DNA of 64,000 nucleotides from Eopsaltria australis (lineage: Eukaryota > Chordata > Aves > Passeriformes > Petroicidae): contig JAVTVJ010000014.1 of NCBI GenBank assembly GCA_034509425.1, positions 62,001 to 126,000 of the forward strand, in the 5' to 3' direction. Position numbers and translations under genes: made by a program. The notes under the pieces were generated by a model. That model worked only from the letters and a program-made list of their open reading frames with translations. It had not been told where the DNA came from and searched no databases. Shown here one piece after another: positions 23,113 through 36,039 of this stretch; positions within the stretch are counted from its first letter, which is position 1; the number at the start of each line of letters is the position of its first letter.

Positions 23113-24628
23113 GAAACCTTCTTGGGCCCCAGACCAAATACTTCTGGGCACGATCTAAAGATTAGAATGTATCACATCTCCTTTATAGCTCATTTTCCAG
23201 GGATCAGCAGGGATGCTCCTTCCTTCCCCTCTCCCCAAGTTTACATCACTTGCTCAGAAATGGGAAACTGTTTGGGGGTTGATGGTAAAGGAGAAAGTTC
23301 CTACTCCCCTCTGTGACTGCAGTCAGAAATTTGTCACAGAGCTCTTGGAAGGTAATCTTATCCTGTGTTGAGGCAGTAACATTTTCTATTCTGTAATAGC
23401 TGGGGAGTGAGGTAGTGGTGGAACTGACTGGGTGATGATACTGGTGGTGTCTGGAGACAGCAGCTCTACAGCTGGCAGAGTCACTAAAACAACAACTAAA
23501 CTAAATCATTGGGAGAAGCAAATCCAGTCCACATGCTTGGAGCATTTACCATGAAAGATTTGTACTGTAGGACTCGGTTACAGGTGCTGTGACTCAGGTG
23601 TCACTCAGTCGTGCGTCAAGCCCCAGTTTTGACATCACATTGAATGGTCTTTAGAAAGCTGCGTTACAATGACAGTGGAGAACAGAAATTCCTCCATGTG
23701 GAAAGCACTGTAAATGTAGATACCTGGAGCTTGAGATTTATTGGTAAAGTGAGTCTTAACTATAGAGGAACTGTAATAAGAGATGTTATATTGTGTTTCT
23801 TCTCAAATTATTTCCACTTCAGCACTGATGTACCACTCTGCTGTCCTTGAAAGCACCTGCCACTTTTTCTTTACGTTTCTTAGTGCCTATTTTGGTTTCT
23901 TGCTCTCACACTCCTGTAAGTAAGCCTTTTATGATTTGTACAGATAAACTTAGACCAAGCACGAAGGGAATGTGTCATTGTTAAAAGTGAAGAATACCAA
24001 TTAGGTAACTTTAGGACGTACATACACACACTGTGTCTGTTAGGCAAAAAGCATTTATTGTCACATTTTATTGTAATTCAGTAGATCAGTAAAGGGATGG
24101 CTCCCAGGTAATGTTTCTAGTGACAAAAGTCCTACAATCATAATATTTCAATCCAAATGACTTATGAGTTGTGAAATTCATCTCAGTATTGTTGGATGCA
24201 CTCAATAGCCAACAGTTTTTTTATAAAGATCTCTGCTAAGTAGCAGGATTTTTTATGATTTTGGTTTTGTGTGGGAAGGAGTTAATGAGATGATCCTTCT
24301 AGGACTTTCCTTATTTACAGCTAAAAATGAACTGTTCTAGTTAAAGTCAGTAATGAATGCTTACATTTAAAGAGAAAAAAAATTGATTTCTTCAGTAAAG
24401 TGAAGTTCTTATTTGAGAGATTGTATTTTAATCCATCTTCCTTTCTAAGTAAGGTGATTCTGAAAGCTGTTCAATTTCTGAATGGACATGTATTAGTCAG
24501 TAAGGATCTCATTATGGAGTTACTCCCACCCCTAAATATATGCTTGTCAGTCTACTTTGCATTTCAGCTTCTTAAGTATTTTTATAACTTATTGCTGGAG
24601 TGTTGCAGTGGTGGAAAATTACTCATTT

Positions 24629-24657
24629 ACTGGCTACTGATTAAATTATTAGCCAGT
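24629..24657. repeat. Inverted repeat with 8-bp perfect arms
   Basis: ACTGGCTA, a 13-base spacer rich in A and T, then TAGCCAGT. It could form a small hairpin. It is too short for a typical microRNA precursor. Confidence 0.7.
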
Positions 24658-24734
24658 CAGAACATAACAATGAATATAATATGGCCTGAGAGCAGTTGTT
24701 AACAGAAATGGGTTGAAACATGGGCTAACTGAAA

Positions 24735-24852
24735 GACTGGTGTTTCAAGCACACCCAGGGACAGGTTTCCCTTGCCCTGCTCATGGCAGGGGGTTGAAAC
24801 TCAGTGGTCTTTAAGGTCCCTTCAACTCAAACCTTTCAATGGTTTTATAATA
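24735..24852 (+). mobile_element. CR1 LINE, truncated 3' end
   Basis: The stretch CTCATGGCAGGGGGTTGAAA, followed by GTGGTCTTTAAGGTCCCTTC and then AACTCAAACC, is the well-known 3' end of avian CR1 in plus orientation. The terminal octamer repeats (ATTCTATG type) have decayed to TTTCAATGGTTTTATAAT. The element is severely 5'-truncated, as nearly all CR1 copies are, and carries no coding sequence. It is the clearest transposable element in the window and the main pointer to a bird or other sauropsid. Confidence 0.85.
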
Positions 24853-26711
24853 CCAAGGTAATAAAGGAACCTGTTTTCTCACATAAGTAAATAAAAGTTG
24901 CCTTGAAATGTACGTGAACAATGGTTTGGGATGTGTGTGGGAGAACATGTGTTTCTGAAGGGTTTATGTCCAAGATCTTGATAGTGGAGTTGTAGTCATC
25001 TGTGGTGGTATCTGGTGGGCACCCTTCAGTTCCTTAAGGGATCCTGCTGGGCAAGGGGGTGGGACAGGCAAAAAATACTATTGTCAGGTCCTGGGACAGA
25101 GCAAAGGGATGTGCACAACCAGGTTTTCCTCAGGCCTCCTGAAGACAGGTGTTTTCCTCTTTTTGATAGCACCTTGAGTAGAACAGGTTGCTCTTATTTA
25201 ACAGCTTTAATTATTGGCAAAGATTTTTAGTAGGTGCTACCAGAATTGCTTGTCTAAATCCCTGGAAAAATCAACTTAAATCTGTTCACAGTGAAATCTG
25301 ATTTTGTTGTCGTCCTTGTTATGATTTGTGGTGAAGGAAATCAGTGTGATTTAAAATTCAGTGCAAAGCAATGACAGAGATGAAAAAGATGTAAAACAGT
25401 GATGTGGAAATGTGGAACAAGTCTGTGCAGTGAACAGTGCAGGCAAACCCTGCATATAAGGAATACATTCATGGTAAGGAGCAGAAGTCTGTGGAAAGGG
25501 AATTTGGGAACTCCTTACCCATTGACTCATTTCCAGACTCTTAATAAGGTTTTAATAGGTTCTGTTCAAGCTGACTTCTTGAGGGATTGATAGAGAAAAA
25601 ACATAATTACCACAAATCCGTAATGGTTCTGCATGTTGTAGGCTTCTGAATACGGGTGATAGAAGGGTGACCCTTGTCTTAACTGCTGTTCAGCAGGACA
25701 CAGCACCTTTCTCAGAGCTCATTTCTGGCTGTGCTCGTGCCCCTGGGAACAGATGGGGTCAACTGAGTGTTGCAGGACATCACCAAAACACAGGGGTGCA
25801 CGCTGGGGTGAAGAGCTTCCTGCTTTCCATGAGAATTCTGACTCTCAGGGAGCAAATAAAATTGACATTTTCATATTACTTTGATCACTTCAGATGTGGT
25901 GACATCTGGTAGCATCTTAGGATGCTAATGATGGAATCCACTTTCTTTTTCCACTTACTTCTTGTGTGTCCTGACGCACAGGGTTCCTATCATGGAGAAA
26001 TTACTTTTTTTGTAGGAAGTGGATGTAGTGGAAGTTACAATAGAGTAATGCTTACTATGCTTACAAAGACCTTTAAAAAGAACTCTTGTGCAAACTCAGA
26101 CCAGTCAAATAGAAATAATTATTTCTAATGTATGTGCTTTAAGTGGCAGCTAGTGTTTTATGTGTTGAGAAAGCATAAAGCTTGCTTCTATTTATAGTGT
26201 AATTTAAAATTGCCTGGATGTAATGCGGGTGTTTGATCACAGGCTAGAAAAGCTTGCTAGGTGGAACAGTCTTATCTATTTTCTTAGACATGTAAAATCT
26301 GAAGGAAAAACTTGAAGCACTTCAGTTGAGTCATCTGACACAGAAATAGGCTAAAGACTTGGAAGTCTGGCTGTAAATAGGATTATTTACCCTTTCCTAC
26401 CACAGAGGATAGAGTTCTTTTCAAAGCCTTTGGACATGTCATATCTTAAATAGATACTGAACTGTTATATTAAATAATATGAAACTATGTGACAGTAAAG
26501 ATAATGAATGTGACCTTGAACTGCCTTTGAGGATGCATTGTTCTCTGAGAAAAGCTTTTTCTTTTTCTTCTGATATTAAAAATAATTCATGTAGTGGAGC
26601 TATGCTGTGAATTGTTTATGTTGATATTCCATGTGTAGATTCTTCAAGCACATGCTTTCACCAAACACATGAGAAACAAGCATTTACAGAAGAAACTGAG
26701 TGTAGTGAATA

Positions 26712-26966
26712 TTTTTTTCTCCCCCTTCTCCTTCAGTAAGTAGATTCTGCCGAAGAGCATACATACAGTTCTGCATAATTCCACTGTTCTGGGGTCAGGG
26801 TGTCATCTGGAACCAGTGGCAGAAGGGGTACTTTGCATATTCTTTACTGTATTTGCTGGAAAGCCTTTTTGGAAAATCATTTAGATGTTATTTTGCTCAT
26901 GCTTTGGGTTTGAGTGGCAAGGTTTTGGTAGTGGGAGAAGGTGCCAGAAGCTTCCCCTGTGTCTGA
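26712..26966 (+). CDS. Candidate terminal exon, unknown product
   Basis: T7CTCCCCCTTCTCCTTCAG (ending at 26736) is among the strongest acceptors in the window. After two bases, a frame stays open for 75 codons to TGA at 26964-26966. It begins SRFCRRAYIQFCIIPLFWGQ and is rich in aromatic and hydrophobic residues (FAYSLLYLLESLFGKSF). A frame this long immediately after an acceptor has a chance probability of a few per cent at most. However, the base composition favours it little and I do not recognise the protein. AAG|GTTTTG and TTTTG|GTAGTGG inside are weak donors, so if real it may be a last exon. Confidence 0.2.
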   Translation, partial: FFSPPSPSVSRFCRRAYIQFCIIPLFWGQGVIWNQWQKGYFAYSLLYLLESLFGKSFRCYFAHALGLSGKVLVVGEGARSFPCV

Positions 26967-28779
26967 TAGAGCCAATGCCAGCTGGCTCCGGGATGGAGCT
27001 GCTGCTGGCCAGGGCTGAGCCTGTCAGCCACGATGGTCCTGCCTCTGGGATAACAGATCCACCAAGAGGAAAAACCCTGCACAGCAGCAATTGCAAATGG
27101 GGAGGGGAGTGAGAATATCTGAGAGAAACAGCTCGGCAGACACAAAGATCTGAGGGGGAGTCTGTTTGGCCCATGTGGTAAATGATCAGTGATTTCTCCG
27201 TGTCCTTATCTCAACCCCTGAGACTTCCAGTGTTGCACATTTGGACCAGTGTGATATGTACTATCCACTGAAATCTGAATGTTGTTCTTTGCACATTTTG
27301 ATTCTTCATTTCTTAAACATACAGAGGGTAACCCAAGTCTTTGCTTATAAAAACACTAGTGAAATAATCATTTAAATACACAAAATCTTTAGATAAGTAT
27401 AATTCAGTTTTGTATCTTGATATGCTGATAAAGATTGTAACTGAGCTTCCAGAAACTTTTCCAGTATCTTTTCCAATCTTGGAAAGCAGTGATACTTTAC
27501 AGTCCAGTAAATTCAAATGAGATGTTTCCAAATGACCAGTGTTAGCTGTATGACCAAAAAAGAGAATTCTGTGTGACTTCTCTTAAAACTAGTTGGTATT
27601 TTATAATTCAATATACTTAATATAGTAAGGAAGCAAAGTAATTACTGAATTCCAGAAGAAAAAGTATGTGATTTTCTGAATCTCTCACAATTTAGAAGAT
27701 TTTTCTATACAGTCTGTGATCTATAAATATGTAAAACGTGCTTTGAGAGGAACATAAAATATCTTGTGAAATACTTGCAAAATTTCCTTCTGATACTTCA
27801 TACCTGATGGGTTTTCTCTCTGATCATCTTGGTATATTTAAGTTATAGAGGAACCAGTTTACCATAGTTGAACTCTGATTGCCAGGATTAGGGAATTCTT
27901 CCTTGTGAAAACCACTGAATTTCAGTCAGTCCCAAAATATTTGGCTATTTGGAATCAGCTTGGCAGTTAAAAGACCTTCAGCTTGTTCAGATCCTGTGCT
28001 ACATAAATACACAGCTCTTCCTAAGATGACATCAAAGTATTTTAGGAACAATTCATGTTAGTAGTGCATTTCAACCCTGATCTACCATTGCAGATGATAC
28101 TGTGGAGGAACAGGCAAACTCTTGACCCTCTCTGCAGTTTCAAGATTGTTTTTGATGTACCTGCTTCAAATTGTATTTGAATTGAACCCTGATTTAGATG
28201 ATTGCTCAGGACACCTTTAAAAATCCACTTTGGCCTTGGGAAGGAAATGGGAAGAATCTTTTACTCTGTTTCTAAAAGTCAGAATGTTTTAGCAAATCCA
28301 AGCCTGATTTATGTTGGTGGTGGACACTGAAGTTTCTATAATACAAAAAGAACTAAAGTGGGATAGATTTTTATACAGAGTGAAAAAAGATGCATACAAC
28401 CCCTGCCTTGATGATAATCTGCATCCATTAAAAATAAGTCCCATGATTCTCATCCTGTGTAAAATCAGAGCAGGCTAAAGGGGCTTCATAGCTAGATGAG
28501 ATGGGCTGTAAGGAATCAGGGGAATCAGGATTGCAACAGGAGGAGCAGGAAAAGGGGAGATGCAGGACATCACCGTGTCCACGTGTGCTGGTGGCCTGTA
28601 GAGCTCCTGAATATAATGGGCTTCTTTCGTTTTGTTTGTCCAGGTAATCCATGGGCTTCAGAACTGAAGATATTCTCATTGTGAATGACAAAGCTAGTTT
28701 AGATCAAATGTAGAGATTTCTGAAGTGGATTTCTCTCTCTTTATGCAGAACTGTTTGTAATTAAAATGTGTATTTTCCA

Positions 28780-28960
28780 GCTGAGAGGAAATGTGGTTAC
28801 TGCTCAGGCTTAATTATTATACCATATTTATTAAGTAAAATATTTGTTTTATTTTATTCATTACTTATTTAATAGTGTTAAATAACCAAAGTACAGCTTA
28901 ACATTGCCTGTTTATGACAATAGTAATTTATCCTTATGTGACTGCCAAGCAGCTACTTGT
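28780..28960. promoter_or_regulatory. AT-rich homeodomain-site block
   Basis: Dense TTAATTATTATACC and TATTTATTAAG-type motifs without simple-repeat structure. Possible enhancer or matrix-attachment sequence by texture only. Confidence 0.2.
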
Positions 28961-29428
28961 TTTTCCCCTGTAAAAGATGAAGGTGGTTTGAAGACATTTA
29001 ATGCTGCTACACTGAATCTGTAGTGTGACCATTTCTCTTATTTGTTCAAGCAGTGTGATCACCTGTGACTGAATCCAGTTGTAGTCTGAATGTTTATTAG
29101 GAATATGAAATCATTAGCAGGCTGATTCTTTTCTAATTACCAGTTAGGGATGAAAGACTTTGTTTGCATCTCGGTTTACATTTACTTTATGTTGCAATAT
29201 TTGCAATGTGTAAAATTATCACTCTGATTTTATTTTTCCATTGTCCCCCTTTTGATTTCTCATGGTAAAAGGCCTATTTATCTATGGAAGGCAGCACTTG
29301 GATTCCTGTGACTGTCTTGGTTCATGTGCTCTTATTCAGGAGGGTGTGAGTGAGTGTGCAGCTCTGAATGGCTGGGAGCTGATGGGGCCTGGCTCCCTCC
29401 CTTCTCCTGCCAGCCCAGTTGGTGGTGT

Positions 29429-29607
29429 GCCTGTAGCCATCCCTCCCTCCATCCCTCCCTCTGTCCCTCCTGCAGCTGCAGCAGGACGGGTGCTCTGCCT
29501 GTAGCCCTCCCTCCCTCCATCCCTCCCTCTCTCCCTCCATCCCTCCTGCAGCTGCAGCAGGAGGGGTGGCCATCAGCCACAAGCCCCCCCCTCCCCCCGT
29601 GCTCCCT
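29429..29607. repeat. CCCTCC minisatellite with duplicated 70-bp unit
   Basis: A first unit (29429-29496) starts GCCTGTAGCC, continues with CCATCCCTCC repeats, and ends CCTGCAGCTGCAGCAGGA. The second unit (29497-29568) repeats the same order, with one extra CCATCCCTCC block. A C-rich tail (CCCCCCCTCCCCCC) follows to 29607. The plus strand is almost pure C/T between the palindromic CTGCAGCTGCAG boxes. This composition creates the glycine/glutamate/arginine-rich open frames on the minus strand, which are not genes. Confidence 0.9.
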
Positions 29608-30083
29608 CCCCAGCTAATCCCACCATGTGCCTGCATGCTCAGCAAGGGGGATTACTTTAAGTCTGCATATTTTCATCTTTGCTGGGTCCAGGTCAATTTA
29701 CTGGCTGGGCACAGTGAGCCAGGAGCAGATTGGTGTGGTGCAGAAGCAGCCAGCTGAACTTTGATGAAAGGCAACGCATCAATTTCAGATGTTACTATGT
29801 TTACAGGTTCTGCTGGATAAATCACACACAATCCAGGCAAAATAAACAGCCAATTTTTCTTCTTTTCCTGCTTTGTGGCAAGGTGATTATATTTAAGAGA
29901 AGTGTAGGAATTTCCATCTTTCCAGTGACACTATATGAGAACCTGCTTAGCACTGAATAGTGACAGCAAATGCTGAAGTGGAAAAAATATTTTCATCCAT
30001 CTGTGCTAATCTTCTTTTACTCCAAGACTTAACGGGGCAGGGGGTGGGGGAGAATGAGAGAGCGAGAGGAATCAGAAAAATCT

Positions 30084-30106
30084 TAAAAGCTTGGCTTAAG
30101 CTTTTA
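30084..30106. repeat. Inverted repeat with 9-bp perfect arms
   Basis: TAAAAGCTT, a five-base loop GGCTT, then AAGCTTTTA. Each arm contains AAGCTT. Confidence 0.8.
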
Positions 30107-32371
30107 GCTTTGCCAGCTCATTCTCTAGTCAATGAAGAAAGTGCCAGACTTCTGCATTTGTGGTGGGGATATTGGGATTTTATTTGAACAGTGATGCCTG
30201 CAGACTTTATTTATAAAAATAAATAACTAAATAATGGTCTCCAAATGTGAAGGGAGGAAGGAAAAAGCCACAGCTGAGCCGAACTGATTGTTCTTTTAAA
30301 AAGAGGCTGGAACACACAGTGTACAACTGGAAAAAGCATTGTTAAAAAACTGTAGAAGTCCCCTGGTTATTTCTGTAGCTACGTAATTCAGGTCCTCCTA
30401 TGCCATCAAATCTGTGATCACCAATGTTATTGGGAGCCGCACAAATCTGTGCCCTGCTGATCAGATAGCAAAGACAGAAGCATTTAAATCTTGCATCTTG
30501 TGCTGTCTTTGCTTTTACCTTCTTAGATATCACATTCTCAAGGAAATGTTTAACTAGGAAAACCTAGAGTATTTGACTCCTTTTTAGGCATTGGATCAGA
30601 TCTGAGTCTCAGCTTGCTAACTCAATAATAGTCTTTCCTACCCAATGGCGAGGCAGTCCTTGTAGCCATACGGAAGAGTTACATTTTATAGTGGCATGGG
30701 CAAATCTTTGCAGAATTCTTGGAAAATACCTCAGAAAGGTTTTGTTGCTGTTACATACAATAAATCCATAACAAAATTGCTGGGAAAGAGAAGAAAATCG
30801 AGAATGGCCAACTTCTCAGAAGTCAGTCTCTCTTCTCTCTCAGGGTGGGTCAGCTAAAAATATTTCCATGTTTTTCTACTTAAAGGAAGGTCCAGGCAAA
30901 GAACCAGAGGCAGGACAGGAGGAACAGAAACATCCGTTTGAATTAATCTTTGGCAAAATAAGTCATCACTCCATATAATATATTGTAAATCTTGTTTTAG
31001 TTTGGATGTTTTCATCTTTCCACATCTCTGCTCTTTTCCTAATGTTAGCTGGGGGGGATTTTTCTGCATTCTGTTTGGCTGTGTGTACTTCACTGGATAT
31101 TTCTGCTTCCTGTTTCCTTCTGGCAAGGAACACAAGAAGACTTACCTTGAAATTTGGCTTTGAGGCCTCCAGGCAGTTGTATTGTTTCTTTGGGGATTGT
31201 TTGGGCTTTTGGGTTTTTTTCTTTTATTAAGTAGGTTTTTTTTCATCCGTACTAATGAAGAAGTGAAATATGGCTCAGGTTTAATGGAAAAAAATAGCAT
31301 AATAGATACATCAGTGTTCCATACTTAGACAGAGGTAATAAAGGAGCAAGACAATGTAATAGGTATGTTTCAGATAGACTTGAAATCATGCATGTGCAGT
31401 TAGTCCTGATGAGTTTTGTGAAGGTTTGTTTCATGTCCAGTAGCTGTGAAACAATACTCCTGGATCTTCCCATGTGCAGTAAATATTTGAGCTTGAGGAT
31501 TTTGTCATCTGAAGCTACTGCAGATTGTACGTGTAGACTGAGAGGTTATTTATGAAAAAAATCCCTTATTTCGTGTTATTCAGTTAAGTTGCAATTTTCA
31601 TCAGTATCATTAATATATGTTCTACTTGGGTAGCTTTGGTACAACCAAAATAATTCCAAATGGGTTATGTTCTAACAAAGTGGGCTGATCTTAGCTCAGT
31701 CTGAATTCCCAGGAGTGTTGGGCTTTGCTATGTGATGGCAACCCATTAAAAAAGGGATTCTTCTTTGCTGCAGTGCCTGTTGGCAAAAGAGAGTCCTGGG
31801 ACCTGGTTGATGTTACTACAGCAACTACTGGTTTGGGGATTTGCATTGCACTAAGATTTCTGGGCACAAAGGGAAGTTCTTTGGTTCTTTCTGTGCAATT
31901 GGAGACTCATGGAGAAACATTTCTCTTCTCGCTTTCATGCAATAATACCTGCTGTTAATTTACTTTGGCTTTAAAAGTGTCAATATTTAAAGTGCTGTTG
32001 GCATTGTGACCCACAGTTGGTGGGCCACATTTTCTGCTGTGTATTTTCATTTTGCTTGGTGAAGTAAAGATCATATCTGACACAAGATATAGAATTACCC
32101 AGTGCTGCCCTTCAATTCACTGCTTAGTCAATCAGCTGGTCCCACCTGACAGTTGTTTCCTAAGAAAGTTAGAAATAAAATGTTTTCCTTTGAATGTTTG
32201 AAGGTGTAATTTTTTATTTATTACTGTTCCTCTCTGAAGAGGAATGCCAAGAAAATCGAAATCTTGAAATCAAGTTGTGAAGTTCCTGTACTTTACTACT
32301 AAGAGTAGGATGACTCACATCACTTAAGTGCAGGAAGGGAGTCTGATTCTGCACCAGAAGGTAGACTTCTG

Positions 32372-32394
32372 CTTTTTTTTCTTCTTCTTCTTTC
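32372..32394 (+). repeat. T8 plus (CTT)n tract
   Basis: Pure pyrimidine run made of a T8 block and three to four CTT units. Confidence 0.85.
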
Positions 32395-32752
32395 TAACCC
32401 TGGGAGGCTTTTGGCTCTTTGGGACTGAGGTGTTGATTGTTTTCTGCTCATTTTTGTTGCCCAGAGAACTGAGGCTGCCATCCTGACAAGAGTAAGGCAC
32501 TCCTGTGATGCAAATACCTACGGGAGAATTTCACTTGGTCATTTAGAGACACCTTACTGTCACTTCAGTGGTTACTTCAGATATCACTTATGCCATCCCA
32601 CAGCCTACCATCACTTCCTTCCCCTCCTTTGGATGATGCTCAGAAGAAAAACATTATCATACATTCAAGACTTCAAGGTCCAACTTGGCAGTAAGAAGTG
32701 TAATTGCATTTGAAAAAATTTGTGTTCAGGACATAAACATAGGGGGAAATGC

Positions 32753-32786
32753 ATGTGTGGGTTTTGCGTATGTGTGGGTTTTGCTT
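32753..32786. repeat. Tandem duplication, unit 17 bp
   Basis: ATGTGTGGGTTTTGCGT is followed directly by ATGTGTGGGTTTTGCTT: two copies with one mismatch, so probably recent. Confidence 0.9.
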
Positions 32787-32816
32787 TTATTCCAAACCTA
32801 CAGCAGGTATGAAGGA

Positions 32817-32898
32817 TTTGTTTGTTTGATTGATTTTTGGGGTTTTTTTGTTTATTTGTTTCTCGGTGGGTTGGTTATTCTGGGAGGGTTTGGGGGTG
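32817..32898 (+). repeat. T/G-rich low-complexity tract
   Basis: About 80 bases of T and G with few other bases, beginning with TTTG/ATTG units and ending in TTTGGGGGTGCG. Similar in make-up to the tract at 2845-2993. Confidence 0.8.
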
Positions 32899-35800
32899 CG
32901 ATGTCAGCCCAGGAAAACAATCTAGCTAGTAATTGCCATGTTGTCTTTGATTAAACCACTGTTTGCAATATTTGTTTGCTTTTGCTTAGGGCTTTGTGAA
33001 CCTCTATTCTCATTTTTTTTGGTTCTAATCTGAGTCTTTGTGCTTTTGGGACAAATAGTCTGAAGGTTGATGTTTTGCCAAAATGAACACTAGAGCACTT
33101 GCAAAACGAATTAAAATGAGAACTAACGAAAGCCACTTTGCTTCTCAATGAGGAGTCTTTCAAAGAATTCAATGATCTTTAATATGTAGTAATTTTCACT
33201 TTAGTTAATTTGATTTAATTTGAATTGAATGAGGCTGTGCAAACAGGCACCAAGTCCCATTGATTTTCTGTGGGACTCAAGCTCTGAAAGTACTTGCAGA
33301 AATGATAAGGGTGCATTTGAAAATGTTGACTGCTCTTGTCCTTGGCTTAAGAAGCACTTCAAAAATACTGTGTTTAGCTTTTATAGTACCTTCGACAGTT
33401 ATCCACTTCTATTTTAAGATTTTCTTTCTTGTCATTGTGGGATCCATCACAGCCACTCAGAAGCTGCTGATGCCAGCTTGGAATTCAGCTCCAAAAGCAG
33501 CAGCCCCCACATATCAGAGGAAGTTACCCTCATGTACATAACATAATGAAGCTGCTGGAAGAAAGAGTGTGGGAGAGCCTTGGTACAACATTTTCATCCC
33601 TTGTTCTTGTAAAAATTAGCTGGGTTCTGGTTTGTTTATTTACACCACTGATGGAGATAATTTCAGCTGAAAAAATGGATTGCACATTATCTACATAGGT
33701 ATGTCTGTGTCCTGTCTGCTTTCTATTTGTTTTTAGGTGTATGGAAACTTTATTAATGATCCTGTTACTATTAACAATGACTTTAATGTTTATAATAGCC
33801 TTTGTGATGGATTGCACTAGAGTTGAGATGTACAGAGGTACAGCTGCACAATGACATGAGGAGGAATGAAGGAAGGAGTGTTACAGCAAATGGAGTTTGT
33901 GGGACTGTGTGTAATAAGGCAGGAAATCCATATACTGTTAGTTAGCTCACAGTTGGCCATGGTAATTGAATAATTGGTCCTGCACATGGCTGGAAGGCCA
34001 TGCTGTTAATTACTAATTTCTTTGTGAGATATAGAGCATCTGCTTGCTTTGTTTAGTTTTAATAGTCAGTGGTTTACAGAACACCTTCTGGGTTGTTTGT
34101 TTAGATCCCTGAGATACTTATCAAAGCCATTTCTATTCTAATAAGCCATGTATCTAGATGCAGTGATGTGAGGATCATTTGTAGGTTACTGCTCTCTCCA
34201 GTGTTGTTTTCCATGGCAAACACAAAAGGTAATAGTGAGTACACTCAGGAGGTACCTGGAGAGGTCACCGTAGCCATTCCTGGGCCTGATTGTAGCAACT
34301 TCATCTGGAAATCATTCCTGACTAGCAGATGAGCATCCACTTGAACTCCAGAGATGGGCAGTCTGTAGTTGTTCAGGTAATCAATGCCAGGTATTTCTGA
34401 CATCTGATCAAAATTTGCTCTGTTGAAGTTCAAGCTCAGTACTTGCAGTGCTGTCTTCAGGAGTCAGGGAGGAGAAGGCGATGACCTTTGGCAAGCTCTT
34501 AGTTTTTCAGAGGCTCATATAATATTTATCTAGTCTTGTGGTATCCAGACTATGAATCAGAGTTTTTTCAGTGTTTCCTTATGTCCATATTTCCTACTCC
34601 TCTGAGAACTTCCCAGCCAAGCAGCACTTTTCTTTCAGATGCTTTTAGAAGCAGAAGATCCTCCCCAAAGAGTCCCTCTGCAGCTGCTTACACCACCTAA
34701 GCTGAGCATTTTGCCTTCATCCTTGCTGAATTACCATACATTTCATATCACTCTCCAATTTGTGATCATTTGAATTCTCCTCTTTATTCATGCTGCTTGT
34801 GACTCCTCCCACCTTTAGACTGTTGACACAGTAAAATTATTGCAAAATACTGCAGTCACTGCAGTGGCTGTTTCCTAAACAGTATCAACAGAAGATTTAG
34901 TCCAGCTGGTGAAAACATATCTTCCTAGCATGCCAACATTTCTTTCTTCCCCAGACAGTTGTTGTACTCCTAAAAAGTTCGTGCTTAGATGGTTTGAATC
35001 TGACCCTTCCAACCTTTCCATAGTTTCAGTGGTCTAATTTAAACCAGCGTAGGACTGGTACATAATTCATGTGCAAAGGACTGTGTGTCTGGGTTTGGTG
35101 TATATTTACTGTTTCCTACTGATAATGCTAGGATTGATCAGTTGTATGGATCTGTCCAGTGCTAAGCCAGGGGGCCTTAGGATAACACAGCTGTGTGTTA
35201 CTTCTCAAGATTTGTCTTTTAGATGTTTCTCTTGTTCTTTTTTCTGCTCCTGCTTGGTACCTTAGGTGTCGTTTAGAAAAAAATGCCTCATTTTTCCTGC
35301 ATTGACAGGGTAGGGAAAAAAATTATCCTTAGGAAATAATTTTCAATACATTGTTTGAGCAGAGAAACCTTTCACAGATGATTACTCTTTAAGGGAATTT
35401 AGCATTTAGTCTTAATATTGGCATCAGCATTCATAAATCAGAGAAACTATATAATACATGATGTATATTAGCTTTAAGCATCTTGACCTCGATGAAAATT
35501 GAGATGGGCTTTACAACTGTAAAACAGAGGAGAGAGAGATCATAAGGACTTTAATACCACACTTTTACATGTGCTTCTGTATCACTTGTAAGCTTTTATT
35601 GTGTAACATTTGTAAATGCCACATTAGTAAATGAATATGAGTCTCCATAGTTTCAATTTCTAAGTAATTGTCTTTTCTAGACAATGACAGGGAAAAAAAT
35701 GTAGAGAGCACTCCTCTGTGGCCATAAGCATTGTTCCCTGCCAGCAGAGCTCTCCCTGCATCAGATTCCAATGAGCTCAGATAGGCAAATAGTGCCAGGG

Positions 35801-36039
35801 ACCAGGTACTCCCCCAGCTCTTGACAAGGCTCCACTGGGGGTGGGAAAAGGGAAGACTTGGGCGGCTCCAATTAACAGTGGATTGATGAGGTGGCTGAAA
35901 AAAAGCGAGGGACCATGACCTGATTCTGTGCTTCAAGAAGCAGGTGGATTTGTAAATAAAATACCTGAGACTGGTCTTTGATTATTATCAATGAAGAGAG
36001 GGAAAGAAACTGTAAAAGCCAAAAAGCAACCTTGAGCTG

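Larger units (their letters stand above)
20450..26700. other. Non-coding block
   Basis: No supported gene. It contains a 12-bp tandem duplication (21310-21333), a pyrimidine tract ending in TTCAG (22386-22426), a MIR-like relic (23040-23112), an inverted repeat (24629-24657) and the CR1 tail (24735-24852). A strong acceptor at 23881 followed 32 bases later by CCT|GTAAGTAAG could frame a 32-bp microexon, but there is no further support. Confidence 0.55.

Noticed and set aside
22876..23316. 146-codon plus-strand open frame
   Set aside because: It runs through a MIR-like relic on the opposite strand, so it is not coding.
23858..23920. Acceptor at 23881 and GTAAGTAAG donor after 32 bases
   Set aside because: Both signals are strong, but the segment is too short to judge and nothing links it to other exons.
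29322..29645. Glycine/glutamate/arginine-rich minus-strand open frames
   Set aside because: They are translations of the CCCTCC minisatellite.
34980..35035. Possible second CR1 tail (GACCCTTCCAACCTTTCCATAG)
   Set aside because: It resembles the CR1 end loosely but lacks the GGCAGGGGGTTG box, so it was not called.
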